Of a stretch of 64,000 nt of DNA, positions 28,198 through 36,987 are shown piece after piece; within the stretch, counting starts at the first letter, position 1, and each line of letters begins with the position of its first letter. This DNA comes from Paenibacillus polymyxa. GTDB lineage: Bacteria; Bacillota; Bacilli; Paenibacillales; Paenibacillaceae. The stretch is taken from the NCBI RefSeq assembly GCF_015710975.1, contig NZ_CP049783.1, forward strand, positions 2,733,501 through 2,797,500, read 5' to 3'. A program made the translations under genes and the position numbers. The notes beneath the pieces were generated by a model. It did not search any database. It saw nothing but the letters and a program-made list of their open reading frames with translations, and was not told the origin of the DNA.

Positions 28198-28871
28198 TTG
28201 CCTTCACCACCGACCATTTTACCGTCCTCAATCCGAATAATCCGGTCTGCCATTTGCGCAATTTCCTCGTTGTGCGTAATCATCACCATTGTTTGTTGGA
28301 ACTGTTGACTGGATACTTTGATGAGTCCCATCACATCCAGACTGGTTTTACTATCCAGGTTCCCAGTGGGTTCATCTGCCAGGACAATGGCGGGTTTGGC
28401 TGCCAGTGCTCTGGCAATGGCTACACGCTGCTGCTGGCCACCTGAAAGATGGTTGGGCAGATTATTCAACTTATGGTCAAGGCCCAAGGTATGTACAATT
28501 TTATCTATGTGGGTTTTGTCTGGTTCTTTACCATCCAGTTCAATCGGAAGCACAATATTTTCGTAGACATTTAAAACAGGCACTAGGTTGTAATTTTGAA
28601 ATACGAAGCCAATTTTCCGTCTGCGAAATATAGTCAATTCTTCATCTTTTAATGTGAAAATATCTTTACCGTCAATCGTAACGTTTCCACTTGTCGGACG
28701 ATCGAGTCCACCCAGCATATGGAGAAGGGTAGATTTGCCGCTCCCGGACGTACCGACAATGGCCACAAATTCTCCGCTTTCCACCTCCAGGTTCACCCCA
28801 TCTAGGGCATGAACAGCAGTATCCCCGTTACCATAATACTTCTTCAACTCCTGAGTTTTTAACAGAGTCAT
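28194..28871 (-). CDS. ABC transporter ATP-binding protein (MacB/LolD type)
   Basis: 225-residue ATPase. Walker A is [18 protein letters not shown], the Q-loop region is [19 protein letters not shown], the signature is [15 protein letters not shown], and Walker B is [11 protein letters not shown]. The TGNLDSKTS segment is typical of the MacB/LolD/BceA group that pairs with FtsX-type permeases, here the downstream gene that overlaps it by 4 nt. A GGAGGAG ribosome site precedes ATG 28871. A hairpin and direct repeats lie in the 107-nt gap upstream. Confidence 0.93.
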   Translation of the reverse strand: MTLLKTQELKKYYGNGDTAVHALDGVNLEVESGEFVAIVGTSGSGKSTLLHMLGGLDRPTSGNVTIDGKDIFTLKDEELTIFRRRKIGFVFQNYNLVPVLNVYENIVLPIELDGKEPDKTHIDKIVHTLGLDHKLNNLPNHLSGGQQQRVAIARALAAKPAIVLADEPTGNLDSKTSLDVMGLIKVSSQQFQQTMVMITHNEEIAQMADRIIRIEDGKMVGGEGK

Positions 28872-28893
28872 TCATTTCTCCTCCATGAAAAAT

Positions 28894-28925
28894 AGTCTGT
28901 ATCACCATACTTCGCAATACAGACT
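28894..28925 (-). terminator. Intercistronic hairpin before the ABC ATPase gene
   Basis: AGTCTGTAT (28894-28902) and ATACAGACT (28917-28925) are perfectly complementary. On minus the stem is followed by ATTTTTC, so it may partly terminate transcription from the kinase gene. Confidence 0.55.
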
Positions 28926-28935
28926 TTACCATATG

Positions 28936-28955
28936 AATCTTTCTACAATCTTTCT
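28936..28955 (-). promoter_or_regulatory. Candidate response-regulator binding site (11-bp direct repeat)
   Basis: AGAAAGATT occurs twice on minus (28944-28936 and 28955-28947), exactly 11 bp apart, just upstream of the ABC operon. OmpR-family regulators bind such one-turn direct repeats. It may serve the regulator encoded at 29897-30577. Confidence 0.45.
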
Positions 28956-28978
28956 GAAATCTAACAGTGTTGTAAGAA

Positions 28979-29896
28979 TTACTTGTCTATGGGGAGAAAA
29001 ATCGAGAAGGTGGAACCACTGCCGCGGCGTGACCATAGTTTGATGTATCCGCCCCCAGCTGAAACAATTTCTCTTGCTAAAAATAGTCCAATCCCGACAC
29101 CTTCTTGCGAGATTACAGTTTGTGACCGATAGAAACGCTTGAAAATCTTGCTGTGTTCTTCTTCTGCAATCCCAATGCCATTATCAGTAATATCAATCCG
29201 GCAGAATAAATCATAAGCACTCACTCTAATAAATATATTCCCGCTCATTTCTGTATATTTGACGGCGTTATCCAAAATATTATAGATTGCCTCAACCGTC
29301 CATTTTAAATCAAAAGAAGCCTGAATTTCTTTACTCTCCATAGCAATCGAAATCCCTTTAGCGTTTGCCTTCGGCATAATTTGCTCCAGTGCAGTAGTTA
29401 GTAGCCTTTGAACTGACTCCTGCCTTGACGACAATTTGATAATCCCTGTTTCAAGCCGTGATGTTTTTACTAAGGAATGGATCAGGAAATGAAGCTTTTC
29501 GGCTTGTGTGGATAAAGCTTTTACACAAGTGGAACCTTCTGGTGGCAAATCATATTCACTAAGCAGTTGTGAGTAGAGGAGGATGTTAGCAATAGGTGTT
29601 TTCGTTTGATGCGAGATGTCAGAAATAAGCTCGTTTATTTTATTTTTTTCTGCCAATAAATTTTTCGAGGAAACGGAGCAAATGGAAAGAAATTGCGCAA
29701 GCTTGGCCTCTACTGCTGATAAGACGGATTCGTCAAAAACGCGCTCTGAAAACTCGCCACTAATTGCAGCTTCAATCATATGATCCATAGTTTTCATTGT
29801 TTTATGTACGTTCTTACGATAGAGAAGAATGGTAACCCCGGCTATGAAAAGAGCAGTAATAGCAATTCCAAAACACGCATAATCCAGCATCGTCAT
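28979..29896 (-). CDS. Sensor histidine kinase with one N-terminal helix
   Basis: 305 residues. A single membrane helix (about 6-26) is followed directly by a short linker and the HisKA domain with phosphorylated H96 in SDISHQTKTP. The ATPase domain shows the N-box DNAVKYTE, the G1 motif ITDNGIGIAEEE and the G2 motif GVGIGLFLAREIVSAGGG. There is almost no extracellular sensor region, so it probably senses through the membrane or a partner such as the ABC permease encoded downstream. Its start abuts the regulator's stop with no gap. The block looks AT-richer than its neighbours. Confidence 0.9.
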   Translation of the reverse strand: MTMLDYACFGIAITALFIAGVTILLYRKNVHKTMKTMDHMIEAAISGEFSERVFDESVLSAVEAKLAQFLSICSVSSKNLLAEKNKINELISDISHQTKTPIANILLYSQLLSEYDLPPEGSTCVKALSTQAEKLHFLIHSLVKTSRLETGIIKLSSRQESVQRLLTTALEQIMPKANAKGISIAMESKEIQASFDLKWTVEAIYNILDNAVKYTEMSGNIFIRVSAYDLFCRIDITDNGIGIAEEEHSKIFKRFYRSQTVISQEGVGIGLFLAREIVSAGGGYIKLWSRRGSGSTFSIFLPIDK

Positions 29897-30577
29897 TCAT
29901 TTCACCGCCCAAGTGTAGCCGATACCGTACACAGTCTTAATGTACAGAGGAGAGGAAGGATGATCCTCCAGCTTGTCACGTAGCCTTTTTATGGTGACTG
30001 ACAACGCATTTTCGCCTACATACTCAGCGCCATCTGTCCAGATGCTGTCTACCAAATGATCACGCGAAACGGTATTTCCTCGATTGTTGATTAGGATGCG
30101 CAACAATTTTTGCTCCGTTTTACTTAGTTCAATAGGTGTACCATTCTTAATAAATTCCATTCTCTCGAATGAAAAAGAAAAATTGTCTAGCTGAATGGAG
30201 TCCGCAAGCGAGTATCTGGATTTCTTTAGCTGAACACCAACCCTTGCTCTCAGTACCATCAGACTGAAAGGCTTGGTGATGTAGTCGTCAGCACCCAGCT
30301 CAAGACCAGTGACAATATCTGTTTCCATATCATTTGCAGTCAGAACGATGACGGGTATCATTGTTTTTTTTCGTATATGGGTTAAAAGGTCAAGTCCATT
30401 CCCATCCGGCAAGTTTACATCAAGAATCACCAGGTCAAAGGCAGTGACGTTCAATTGCTCTTTTGCAGCAGCTATGTCATACGTTTGCACAAATACGTTG
30501 TTAGGTTCTTTGAGGGCAAGAACAATACCGTTACTCAAGGCGATATCATCCTCGACAATTAATATGTGATTCATCAT
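29897..30577 (-). CDS. OmpR-family response regulator
   Basis: 226 residues. The receiver domain has acidic residues IVEDD, phosphoacceptor D53 in LVILDVNLPDGNG, and K in YITKPFS. The C-terminal winged helix (about 130-226) has TEQKLLRILINNRGNTVSRDHLVDSIW and ALSVTIKRLRDKLEDHPSSPLYIKTVYGIGYTW. ATG 30577, or the adjacent ATG 30574, follows AGGAGGAGA. It is the first gene of the block regulator-kinase-ATPase-permease, so it probably activates the transporter genes. Confidence 0.93.
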   Translation of the reverse strand: MMNHILIVEDDIALSNGIVLALKEPNNVFVQTYDIAAAKEQLNVTAFDLVILDVNLPDGNGLDLLTHIRKKTMIPVIVLTANDMETDIVTGLELGADDYITKPFSLMVLRARVGVQLKKSRYSLADSIQLDNFSFSFERMEFIKNGTPIELSKTEQKLLRILINNRGNTVSRDHLVDSIWTDGAEYVGENALSVTIKRLRDKLEDHPSSPLYIKTVYGIGYTWAVK

Positions 30578-30775
30578 TCTCCTCCTATTTTTTTAATTCA
30601 TCAAGTTAATGAATCTCGAATTCCAAGAATTGCTTACAGTAAAAATGAGAAACGGGTAATCCTAAATCTTCCATCCCTATTTTACAGGATATTGCTCTTA
30701 TTTGCTCATTCACTCTTCAGACTATTCAGGTTTTGCTAACACCTTTTTTGACATGGCTTATTCATTGCAAAAAAT

Positions 30776-30803
30776 TTGACAGATACAATATCACTGATAT
30801 AAT
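30776..30803 (+). promoter_or_regulatory. Promoter of the siderophore uptake operon
   Basis: TTGACA (30776-30781) and TATAAT (30798-30803), both perfect, are separated by 16 nt. The rest of the 321-nt gap (30578-30775) shows nothing else I recognise. Confidence 0.8.
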
Positions 30804-30819
30804 TTATCCTAGTTGTTTT

Positions 30820-30838
30820 GATAATGATTATCATTATT
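30820..30838 (+). promoter_or_regulatory. Fur box
   Basis: GATAATGATTATCATTATT matches the 19-bp Fur consensus at all but one or two positions. It lies about 10 nt after the predicted transcription start, so Fur-Fe would block the promoter at 30776-30803. Confidence 0.85.
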
Positions 30839-30898
30839 GGAGGGGAGGACAGGGCCGAAGCTTGGTACAGGTTATTGGACAGGCTCCCTTAGTTAGAA

Positions 30899-31852
30899 AT
30901 GAAATTGCGCTATTTAATACTGGCTTTTATCGTACTGGCCTTCGCCTCGGTGTTTATCGGTGTGCATGATGTAACTCCACTTGATTTGTTCCACTTATCC
31001 AACGATCAAGCGCAGGTGCTCCTGATTAGCAGATTCCCACGTTTGGTCAGCATCATTATCGCAGGGGCGAGTATGAGTATCTGCGGGCTCATCATGCAGC
31101 AGCTTACTCGGAACCGGTTTGTTTCGCCGACCACCGCAGGCACGATGGATGCGGCACGATTAGGTGTGCTGATGGCTATTATGGTATTTGGAGCGGCAGG
31201 ATTTTGGACGAAGATGCTGACGGCTTTTGGATTTGCTCTAGGGGGAACCCTGGTTTTCATGAAGATACTGGATAAAATCCGTTTTAAGGACCCGGTATTT
31301 ATCCCGCTTGTCGGTTTGATGTTTGGAGGCATTTTAAATTCGGTGACGACTTTTTTTGCTTACAAATACAATCTGATTCAGGGCATTTCTTCGTGGATGC
31401 AGGGGGATTTTTCTCTAATTATGAGTGGTCGCTACGAAATGCTGTATCTCAGTGTTCCTTTGGTCGCGTTGGCGTACATATATGCGAATCGTTTTACAAT
31501 TGCAGGCATGGGTGAGGATTTTGCGGCTAATTTAGGCGTACATTACAAGCGCACTGTCAATGTTGGTTTGGTGATCGTGGCTTTGGTGTCCTCTGTTGTC
31601 ATCTTAACCGTCGGGACGATTCCCTTTTTAGGACTGGTTGTACCCAATCTGGTCAGTATGTACATGGGGGATAATCTGAAAAAAAGCCTAGCACATACAG
31701 CGATCTTGGGCGCCGTTTTTGTGCTGTTTTGCGATATTTTGGGACGGGTGATCATTTACCCATATGAGATTTCTGTAGGGCTTACGGTTGGTGTAATCGG
31801 GAGCGCGTTGTTCTTGTATTTGCTGCTGAGGAGAAGGGCTTATGAATCCTAA
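30899..31852 (+). CDS. yclN: Ferric-siderophore ABC transporter permease (YclN-like)
   Basis: 317 residues with 8-10 membrane helices, FecCD family. It matches the B. subtilis petrobactin permease YclN closely along its length: MKLRYLILAFIVLAFASVFIGV, RFPRLVSIIIAGASMSICGLIMQQLTRNRFVSPTTAGTMD, and VPNLVSMYMGDNLKKSLAHTAILGA. It is the first gene of the operon after a Fur box. ATG 30899 has no ribosome site directly upstream. The strong GGAGGGGAGG is 50 nt away, and in-frame extension is blocked by TAG at 30890, so ATG 30899 is the only reasonable start. Confidence 0.9.
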   Translation: MKLRYLILAFIVLAFASVFIGVHDVTPLDLFHLSNDQAQVLLISRFPRLVSIIIAGASMSICGLIMQQLTRNRFVSPTTAGTMDAARLGVLMAIMVFGAAGFWTKMLTAFGFALGGTLVFMKILDKIRFKDPVFIPLVGLMFGGILNSVTTFFAYKYNLIQGISSWMQGDFSLIMSGRYEMLYLSVPLVALAYIYANRFTIAGMGEDFAANLGVHYKRTVNVGLVIVALVSSVVILTVGTIPFLGLVVPNLVSMYMGDNLKKSLAHTAILGAVFVLFCDILGRVIIYPYEISVGLTVGVIGSALFLYLLLRRRAYES

Positions 31853-32792
31853 ATTAAAAATTGGAATATTAGCCGCTGCCGCGCTTGTGTTGATTGCTGC
31901 TTTTGTGTTTATAGATCTTCCGCACACCTGGCATTACGCGCTGCCACGACGATTGAAAAAGGTCGCAGCCTTCATTCTGACAGGTGGCTCCATTGCTTTT
32001 GCAACTGTTATTTTCCAAACGGTCACGAATAACAAGATTTTGACCCCGGGTATTATCGGGCTGGATTCACTATATATGTTAATTCAGACGACAATAATTT
32101 TTGCATTTGGTTCTGTACCGCTTATTTCGACCAGCAAAGAATTAAACTTTTTGCTGTCAGTAGGGATGATGGTGCTGTTCGCGGGATTGCTATACAAGTT
32201 AATTTTCCACAAAGATGGACGGGGAATTTATGTGCTTTTACTGATCGGTCTGGTGTTTGGTACATTGTTCAACAGCCTGTCTACCTTTATGGAGGTGCTA
32301 ATTGATCCGAACGAATTTGCGAAAATTCAGGACAAGAGCTTTGCCAGCTTTAGTAATGTAAACACCGAACTGTTATGGCTTTCTGTATTCGTGCTCGTGC
32401 TCGTATTTGCTTATGCATGGAGATTCATTAAGTACCTGGACGTGCTGTCGCTCGGACGGGAGCATGCGATTAATTTAGGGCTTCCTTACAGTTATATCAT
32501 CAAAAGATTGCTGATTATTGTAGCGATTCTCATCTCCATATCCACGGCACTTGTTGGACCGATCACATTTCTTGGATTAATTGTGGCCAATGTGGCTTAT
32601 CAGGTGATGAAGACGTATCAGCACCGTTATATCATCCCGGCCTCCATCTGTGTTAGTGTCATCGCATTGGCAGGATGCCAACTGCTGGCAGAGAGAGTAT
32701 TCGACTTGTCGACGACAGTCAGCGTCATTATTAACTTTATCGGGGGGGTGTACTTCCTGTACCTTTTGCTGCGGGAAAATAAATCATGGTAG
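31842..32792 (+). CDS. yclO: Ferric-siderophore ABC transporter permease (YclO-like)
   Basis: 316 residues, the second FecCD-type membrane subunit. Typical segments are LPRRLKKVAAFILTGGSIAFATVIFQTVTNNKILTPGIIGLDSLY, SLGREHAINLGLPYSYIIKRL and ISTALVGPITFLGLIVANVAYQVM. It overlaps yclN by 11 nt, with AGGAGAAGG inside the end of yclN as its ribosome site. It forms the import channel with YclN. Confidence 0.9.
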   Translation: MNPKLKIGILAAAALVLIAAFVFIDLPHTWHYALPRRLKKVAAFILTGGSIAFATVIFQTVTNNKILTPGIIGLDSLYMLIQTTIIFAFGSVPLISTSKELNFLLSVGMMVLFAGLLYKLIFHKDGRGIYVLLLIGLVFGTLFNSLSTFMEVLIDPNEFAKIQDKSFASFSNVNTELLWLSVFVLVLVFAYAWRFIKYLDVLSLGREHAINLGLPYSYIIKRLLIIVAILISISTALVGPITFLGLIVANVAYQVMKTYQHRYIIPASICVSVIALAGCQLLAERVFDLSTTVSVIINFIGGVYFLYLLLRENKSW

Positions 32793-33544
32793 AAGTCAAA
32801 AACGTAACCAAACGCTACGGGAATAAAAATGTGGTGGAGCAGGTATCCGTCACTATACCTAAAGGCACCATTACCTCCTTTATTGGACCTAACGGCGCTG
32901 GAAAAAGCACCTTGTTGTCGATGATTAGTCGCCTAACTGACAGTGATGAGGGAGAAATCCTGATTGACGGGCAGGCCTTGAACCTGACGAAAAGTGAGGA
33001 GCTGGCCCGAAAGATATCCATTTTAAAACAGACCAATGATGTCAACATCCGCTTAACCGTAAAGGAGCTGGTCAGCTTCGGCCGTTTTCCGTATTCCAAG
33101 GGCAGATTGAACAGCGAGGATCGCAAAATGGTGGAGCAGTCTATGGCTTACATGGGATTGGAGGATATGAAGGACAAGCATATTGATTTGCTCAGTGGAG
33201 GACAGCGGCAACGGGCTTTTATTGCTATGATTCTGGCACAGGACACGGAATACATCCTGCTGGATGAGCCGCTGAACAATTTGGATATGAAGCATTCGGT
33301 TCAGATTATGAAGACGCTACGCAATTTAGTGGATGATCTGGGCAAAACGATTCTGGTGGTGCTTCACGATATTAACTTTGCTTCCTGTTATTCGGACCAT
33401 ATTGTCGGGATGAAGAATGGCAGATTGCTAAAGCAAGGAACGGCTGACGAGATGATAGATAGTCAGGTATTAAAAGATTTGTACGATATGGATATTCCAA
33501 TTCAACAGATCGGTGATCATAAAATTTGTGTGTACTTCACTTAG
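32786..33544 (+). CDS. yclP: Ferric-siderophore ABC transporter ATPase (YclP-like)
   Basis: 252-residue FepC-type ATPase. Walker A is [14 protein letters not shown], the signature is LLSGGQRQRAFIAMIL, Walker B is ILLDEPLNNLD, and the H-loop is LHDINFA. It starts MVEVKNVTKRYGNKNVVEQVS and overlaps yclO by 7 nt. It drives uptake through YclN and YclO. Confidence 0.93.
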   Translation: MVEVKNVTKRYGNKNVVEQVSVTIPKGTITSFIGPNGAGKSTLLSMISRLTDSDEGEILIDGQALNLTKSEELARKISILKQTNDVNIRLTVKELVSFGRFPYSKGRLNSEDRKMVEQSMAYMGLEDMKDKHIDLLSGGQRQRAFIAMILAQDTEYILLDEPLNNLDMKHSVQIMKTLRNLVDDLGKTILVVLHDINFASCYSDHIVGMKNGRLLKQGTADEMIDSQVLKDLYDMDIPIQQIGDHKICVYFT

Positions 33545-33556
33545 GGGGAATGTAAA

Positions 33557-34537
33557 ATGAAGAAAAATTTGATGTTTTTAACGCTAATGCTGGCACTGGT
33601 ACTGATCGTATCGGCCTGTGGCAAAGCGGCTCCGGCAACACAAGAAGCGACTGGCGATGGCTCATCGACTGCAACAACGGAATCCAAAACCGTCTCGGTC
33701 AAACACGCACTCGATGAGAATCCAGTCCAAGTCAAAGTTAATCCGAAAAATGTCGTTGTTTTTGATTTTGGTTCATTGGATACGTTGGATAAGCTAGGAG
33801 TAGACGTTGCGGCGGTAGCGCAGCAGGATCTTCCTACGTATTTGAGCAAATATAAAGATTCCAAATATGCAAGTGCGGGTACGCTGTTTGAGCCGGATTA
33901 TGAGAAAATCAGTGATCTCTCTCCTGAACTGATCATTATCGGCGGCAGACAAGCTGATGCATATAAAGAGTTGAGCAAAATTGCACCGACTATTTCGATG
34001 GCTGTAGACACCAAGGATTATATCAATTCCTTTAAGAAAAACGTTGAAACCTTGGGTCAAATCTTCGATAAAGAGGATGCTGCCAAACAGGAACTGGCTG
34101 CGATTGATAGCTCCATTAAGGCTGTACATGACAAGGCGGTAGCGAGCAAGGCTAAAGGCTTGATCGTACTGACGAACGAAGGAAGCCTGAGCGCATATGG
34201 CTCACAATCCCGCTTCGGTATCATTCATGATGCTTTTGGCGTAACTCCTGTAGATCCTGACATTAAAGTATCCACGCATGGACAAAAGGTTTCTTTTGAA
34301 TATGTACAGCAAAAAAATCCAGATTATATTTTTGTCGTTGACCGTGGGGCTGTGGTGGTCGAGGAAGGCAAGGAACAGGTTACAGGTAAACAAACCATTG
34401 AGAATGAACTGGTGAAGAAAACCAATGCATATAAAAATGGACATATTGTATACCTTGATCCTAACTACTGGTACCTTTCAGGTAATGGTCTGGAATCCGT
34501 ATCTGAAATGATCAAGGAAATAGATGCTGCACTGTAA
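33557..34537 (+). CDS. yclQ: Siderophore-binding lipoprotein (YclQ-like)
   Basis: 326 residues. The signal peptide ends in lipobox VSAC with C21. The mature part is a class III binding protein: VVVFDFGSLDTLDKLGVDVAAVAQ, the DLSPELIIIGGRQADAYKELSKIAPT first lobe, a long helix, and GSLSAYGSQSRFGIIHDAFGVTPVD. This matches YclQ, the petrobactin receptor of B. subtilis. GGGGGAA precedes ATG 33557, 12 nt after yclP. Confidence 0.92.
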   Translation: MKKNLMFLTLMLALVLIVSACGKAAPATQEATGDGSSTATTESKTVSVKHALDENPVQVKVNPKNVVVFDFGSLDTLDKLGVDVAAVAQQDLPTYLSKYKDSKYASAGTLFEPDYEKISDLSPELIIIGGRQADAYKELSKIAPTISMAVDTKDYINSFKKNVETLGQIFDKEDAAKQELAAIDSSIKAVHDKAVASKAKGLIVLTNEGSLSAYGSQSRFGIIHDAFGVTPVDPDIKVSTHGQKVSFEYVQQKNPDYIFVVDRGAVVVEEGKEQVTGKQTIENELVKKTNAYKNGHIVYLDPNYWYLSGNGLESVSEMIKEIDAAL

Positions 34538-34569
34538 TGCTACATTCACATCATGGGGGACTGCGTAAG

Positions 34570-35313
34570 ATGAAAGGTCATGTAGATGAAATTTCATTAG
34601 ATGGGTATCTTCTACACATCTATACACCTCCCGTATCTGTGAATCCTAATGAGCTGTATCCTGTGCTGTATGTGCAGGATGGCAGCTCTTTATTTCTAAG
34701 CGGGTTGGATGAACTGGAAAGAGGTTTTTCTACGGGAGAGCTGCCCCGTGTGATACTGGTGGGCATTCAGCCCGTGAATCGACTGGACGATTATACGCCT
34801 TGGAAGGCAGCTGCTTTAGTAGAGGGAAGACCTGCTTTTGGCGGTGGCGGAGATGCCTATCTGGCGTTTGTGGTTACAAAAGTAATGCCCTATGTCGAGG
34901 CAAAATATCCAGTGCAAACTGGGCTGGAGCATACCGGGCTGATCGGTGCTTCGTTGGGTGGACTGATTTCCATGTATGCGGCCTTCCAGTATAAGCACAT
35001 ATTTGGACGCATTGGTTCGATCTCGGGCTCATATTGGTTTCCCGGTATGATCGATTATATGCAATCTGCATCATTTGCCACTGTAATGGCTGGGACACAC
35101 CGGGTATATATCTCTGTCGGGACCCGTGAAGGGGAAGGGAAGACGAATGTACAAAAAGACATGGTTCCGCTGACCCTTCAGGCACACGAGGTGCTCCTGG
35201 CACAGGGACTTGACACAAAAGATGTGCTGCTTGAGCTGGATCAAGATGCGGTGCATCGTGTGGATTGTTTTCAGCGTCAGTTTCCTAAGGCCATACAATG
35301 GCTGTTCGGATAG
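34570..35313 (+). CDS. Alpha/beta-hydrolase esterase, siderophore esterase-like
   Basis: 247 residues of the esterase D/Fes-IroE group. It has the nucleophile elbow GASLGG (S128), a catalytic histidine in DAVHRVDCF (H229), and the family opening PVLYVQDGSSLF. Enzymes of this type (Fes, IroE, BesA) hydrolyse the ester bonds of catechol siderophores to free iron. Position at the end of the yclNOPQ operon, after the binding-protein gene, supports this. ATG 34570 has GGGGGA 10 nt upstream. An in-frame ATG at 34537 overlaps the yclQ stop but lacks a ribosome site. Confidence 0.78.
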   Translation: MKGHVDEISLDGYLLHIYTPPVSVNPNELYPVLYVQDGSSLFLSGLDELERGFSTGELPRVILVGIQPVNRLDDYTPWKAAALVEGRPAFGGGGDAYLAFVVTKVMPYVEAKYPVQTGLEHTGLIGASLGGLISMYAAFQYKHIFGRIGSISGSYWFPGMIDYMQSASFATVMAGTHRVYISVGTREGEGKTNVQKDMVPLTLQAHEVLLAQGLDTKDVLLELDQDAVHRVDCFQRQFPKAIQWLFG

Positions 35314-35339
35314 CTTCTAAGGGAATACGAATTTCATAC

Positions 35340-35397
35340 AACAACTTCAAAGGATTGGAGAGCGTGGGGTCTCTATGTCTTTGGGGTTGTTTTTTTT
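35340..35397 (+). terminator. Terminator of the siderophore operon
   Basis: AACAAC...CAAAG and GGAGAG pair with TCTCT...CTTTG...GTTGTT in a long interrupted stem, followed by eight T. Confidence 0.85.
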
Positions 35398-35471
35398 GCA
35401 TGTATTTTTCGTATAATAGAGAAATGTTAAAATTTTAAAGTTATACGTTATTGAAGTGAGGGGAGACAACG

Positions 35472-36383
35472 ATGAAAAAAAAACGCCTGGGAGCTTCGGA
35501 TTTGCTGGTAGGTGAGATTGGCTTGGGATGTATGTCGGTCGGTACGGAGGAGCAGCAAGCTGTTTACTTGATCCATGAAGCGTTAGACAGGGGCGTAAAT
35601 CTGTTGGATACGGCCGATTTGTACCAGCATGGACGTAATGAAGAAATTGTGGGGGCAGCCATCCGTGGACGGCGCCAGGATGTCATCCTGGCGACCAAGG
35701 TCGGCAATCGGCGTATACCGGGGCAGGAGGGCTGGGGATGGGACCCGTCGAAGAAATATATCCTGTCAGCCGTTAAAGAGAGTCTGCGCCGCCTGAGAAC
35801 GGACTATATCGATCTGTATCAGTTGCACGGAGGGACGATTGATGATCCGATCGATGAAACCATTGAGGCTTTCGAGCAACTGCAGCAGGAGGGTGTCATC
35901 CGCTACTATGGTATTTCTTCCATTCGCCCGCATGTCATCCGTGAATATGTGGAACGCTCGAATATCGTTAGTGTTATGAATCAGTATAGCTTGCTGGATC
36001 GGCGTGCAGAGGAAGAAGTATTGTCTTTGCTTCAGGAGCGGGGAATTAGTGTGATTGCACGTGGACCCGTGGCGAGCGGCGTATTGGCTGACAAGGGTGA
36101 AGAAAAGGCAGCGAAGGGATACCTAGACTACGAAGAAGCAGAGCTACTGGACGTGCGTAAGCAATTAAAGGCATTTGCAGGGGCGGACCGTAGTATGGAG
36201 CAGACAGCGATCCGTTATAGCCTGTCTCATCCGGCTGTTGCTGCTGTGATCCCGGGTGCAAGCTCTTTGGGGCAATTAGAGCATAATATTTCCGCTGCCG
36301 ACATTGCGCCGCTAACTGAGCACGAGCGAGAGACGCTACAGCATATCAGCCGGGCCAATCGTTATGATGCGCAATACCGCTGA
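35472..36383 (+). CDS. Aldo/keto reductase
   Basis: 303-residue NADPH-dependent oxidoreductase with a TIM barrel. The catalytic tetrad is visible as D in NLLDTADLYQHG, Y in DLYQHG, K in ILATKVGNR and H in LYQLHGGTID. The C-terminal AAVIPGASSLGQLEHNISA is the coenzyme-phosphate region. The substrate is not predictable. ATG 35472 follows GAGGGGAG at 35457-35464. A TATAAT at 35412-35417 probably belongs to its promoter, but I see no good -35. Confidence 0.88.
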   Translation: MKKKRLGASDLLVGEIGLGCMSVGTEEQQAVYLIHEALDRGVNLLDTADLYQHGRNEEIVGAAIRGRRQDVILATKVGNRRIPGQEGWGWDPSKKYILSAVKESLRRLRTDYIDLYQLHGGTIDDPIDETIEAFEQLQQEGVIRYYGISSIRPHVIREYVERSNIVSVMNQYSLLDRRAEEEVLSLLQERGISVIARGPVASGVLADKGEEKAAKGYLDYEEAELLDVRKQLKAFAGADRSMEQTAIRYSLSHPAVAAVIPGASSLGQLEHNISAADIAPLTEHERETLQHISRANRYDAQYR

Positions 36384-36432
36384 TCCGAGCAAAAATAGAA
36401 TAAGTACATGCTCAAACATGTACTCATTCCAG

Positions 36433-36460
36433 TTGCAATATATAAAAGAATCATTACAAT
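36433..36460 (+). promoter_or_regulatory. Probable promoter of the thioredoxin-like gene
   Basis: TTGCAA (36433-36438) and TACAAT (36455-36460) are separated by 16 nt, 76 nt before the start codon. Confidence 0.5.
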
Positions 36461-36535
36461 ATAGGAATAAGCCTGATTTATCATTCATATGTGAATGTGA
36501 AGATATTATCAATTCACTCTAGGAGGGACCAACGA

Positions 36536-36862
36536 ATGGAACGTATCGAATCTGAGCAGCAATATCAGGATTTAATTAACGGTGACGGTCTAACCGTCGT
36601 GAAATTTGATACCAGCTGGTGTCCAGATTGCAAGACGCTGGATAAATTTATGGACGGCATTATGAAGGAGAACGCGGATAAGCGTTTCTTTGCGCTTGAT
36701 GCCGAGAAGTTTCAGCCGATTGCTGAAGAAAATCAAGTACGCGGCATTCCGAGCCTGCTCGTGTTCCGTAATGGCGAGAAAATTGCTCATTTGCACAGCA
36801 AATATGCCAAAACGCCAGCTCAAGTTTCGGAATATCTGACTACGCTGGAATCCAAACAGTAA
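36536..36862 (+). CDS. Thioredoxin family protein
   Basis: 108-residue cytosolic protein with the redox motif WCPDC (C29, C32) instead of the usual WCGPC. The cis-proline is in VRGIPSLLVFRNGEK. Bacillus relatives of the YtpP type have the same WCPDC. It is probably a disulfide reductase or thiol-exchange protein. ATG 36536 follows AGGAGGG; upstream in-frame ATGs lack a ribosome site. Confidence 0.88.
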   Translation: MERIESEQQYQDLINGDGLTVVKFDTSWCPDCKTLDKFMDGIMKENADKRFFALDAEKFQPIAEENQVRGIPSLLVFRNGEKIAHLHSKYAKTPAQVSEYLTTLESKQ

Positions 36863-36915
36863 TCAGTACGCATGGTAGATAGATCAGGACGATCTACCCA
36901 AGCCCGCAAAATAGC

Positions 36916-36964
36916 AAAAGGGATATCCAAGGCTGACCTTAAGGCCACTTGGATATCCCTTTTT
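36916..36964. terminator. Bidirectional terminator
   Basis: AAAAGGGATATCCAAG and CTTGGATATCCCTTTT form a perfect 16-bp stem between the convergent thioredoxin-like and uppP genes. A and T runs lie at both ends. Confidence 0.9.
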
Positions 36965-36987
36965 GGTTATAGGATACCAAACAATGA

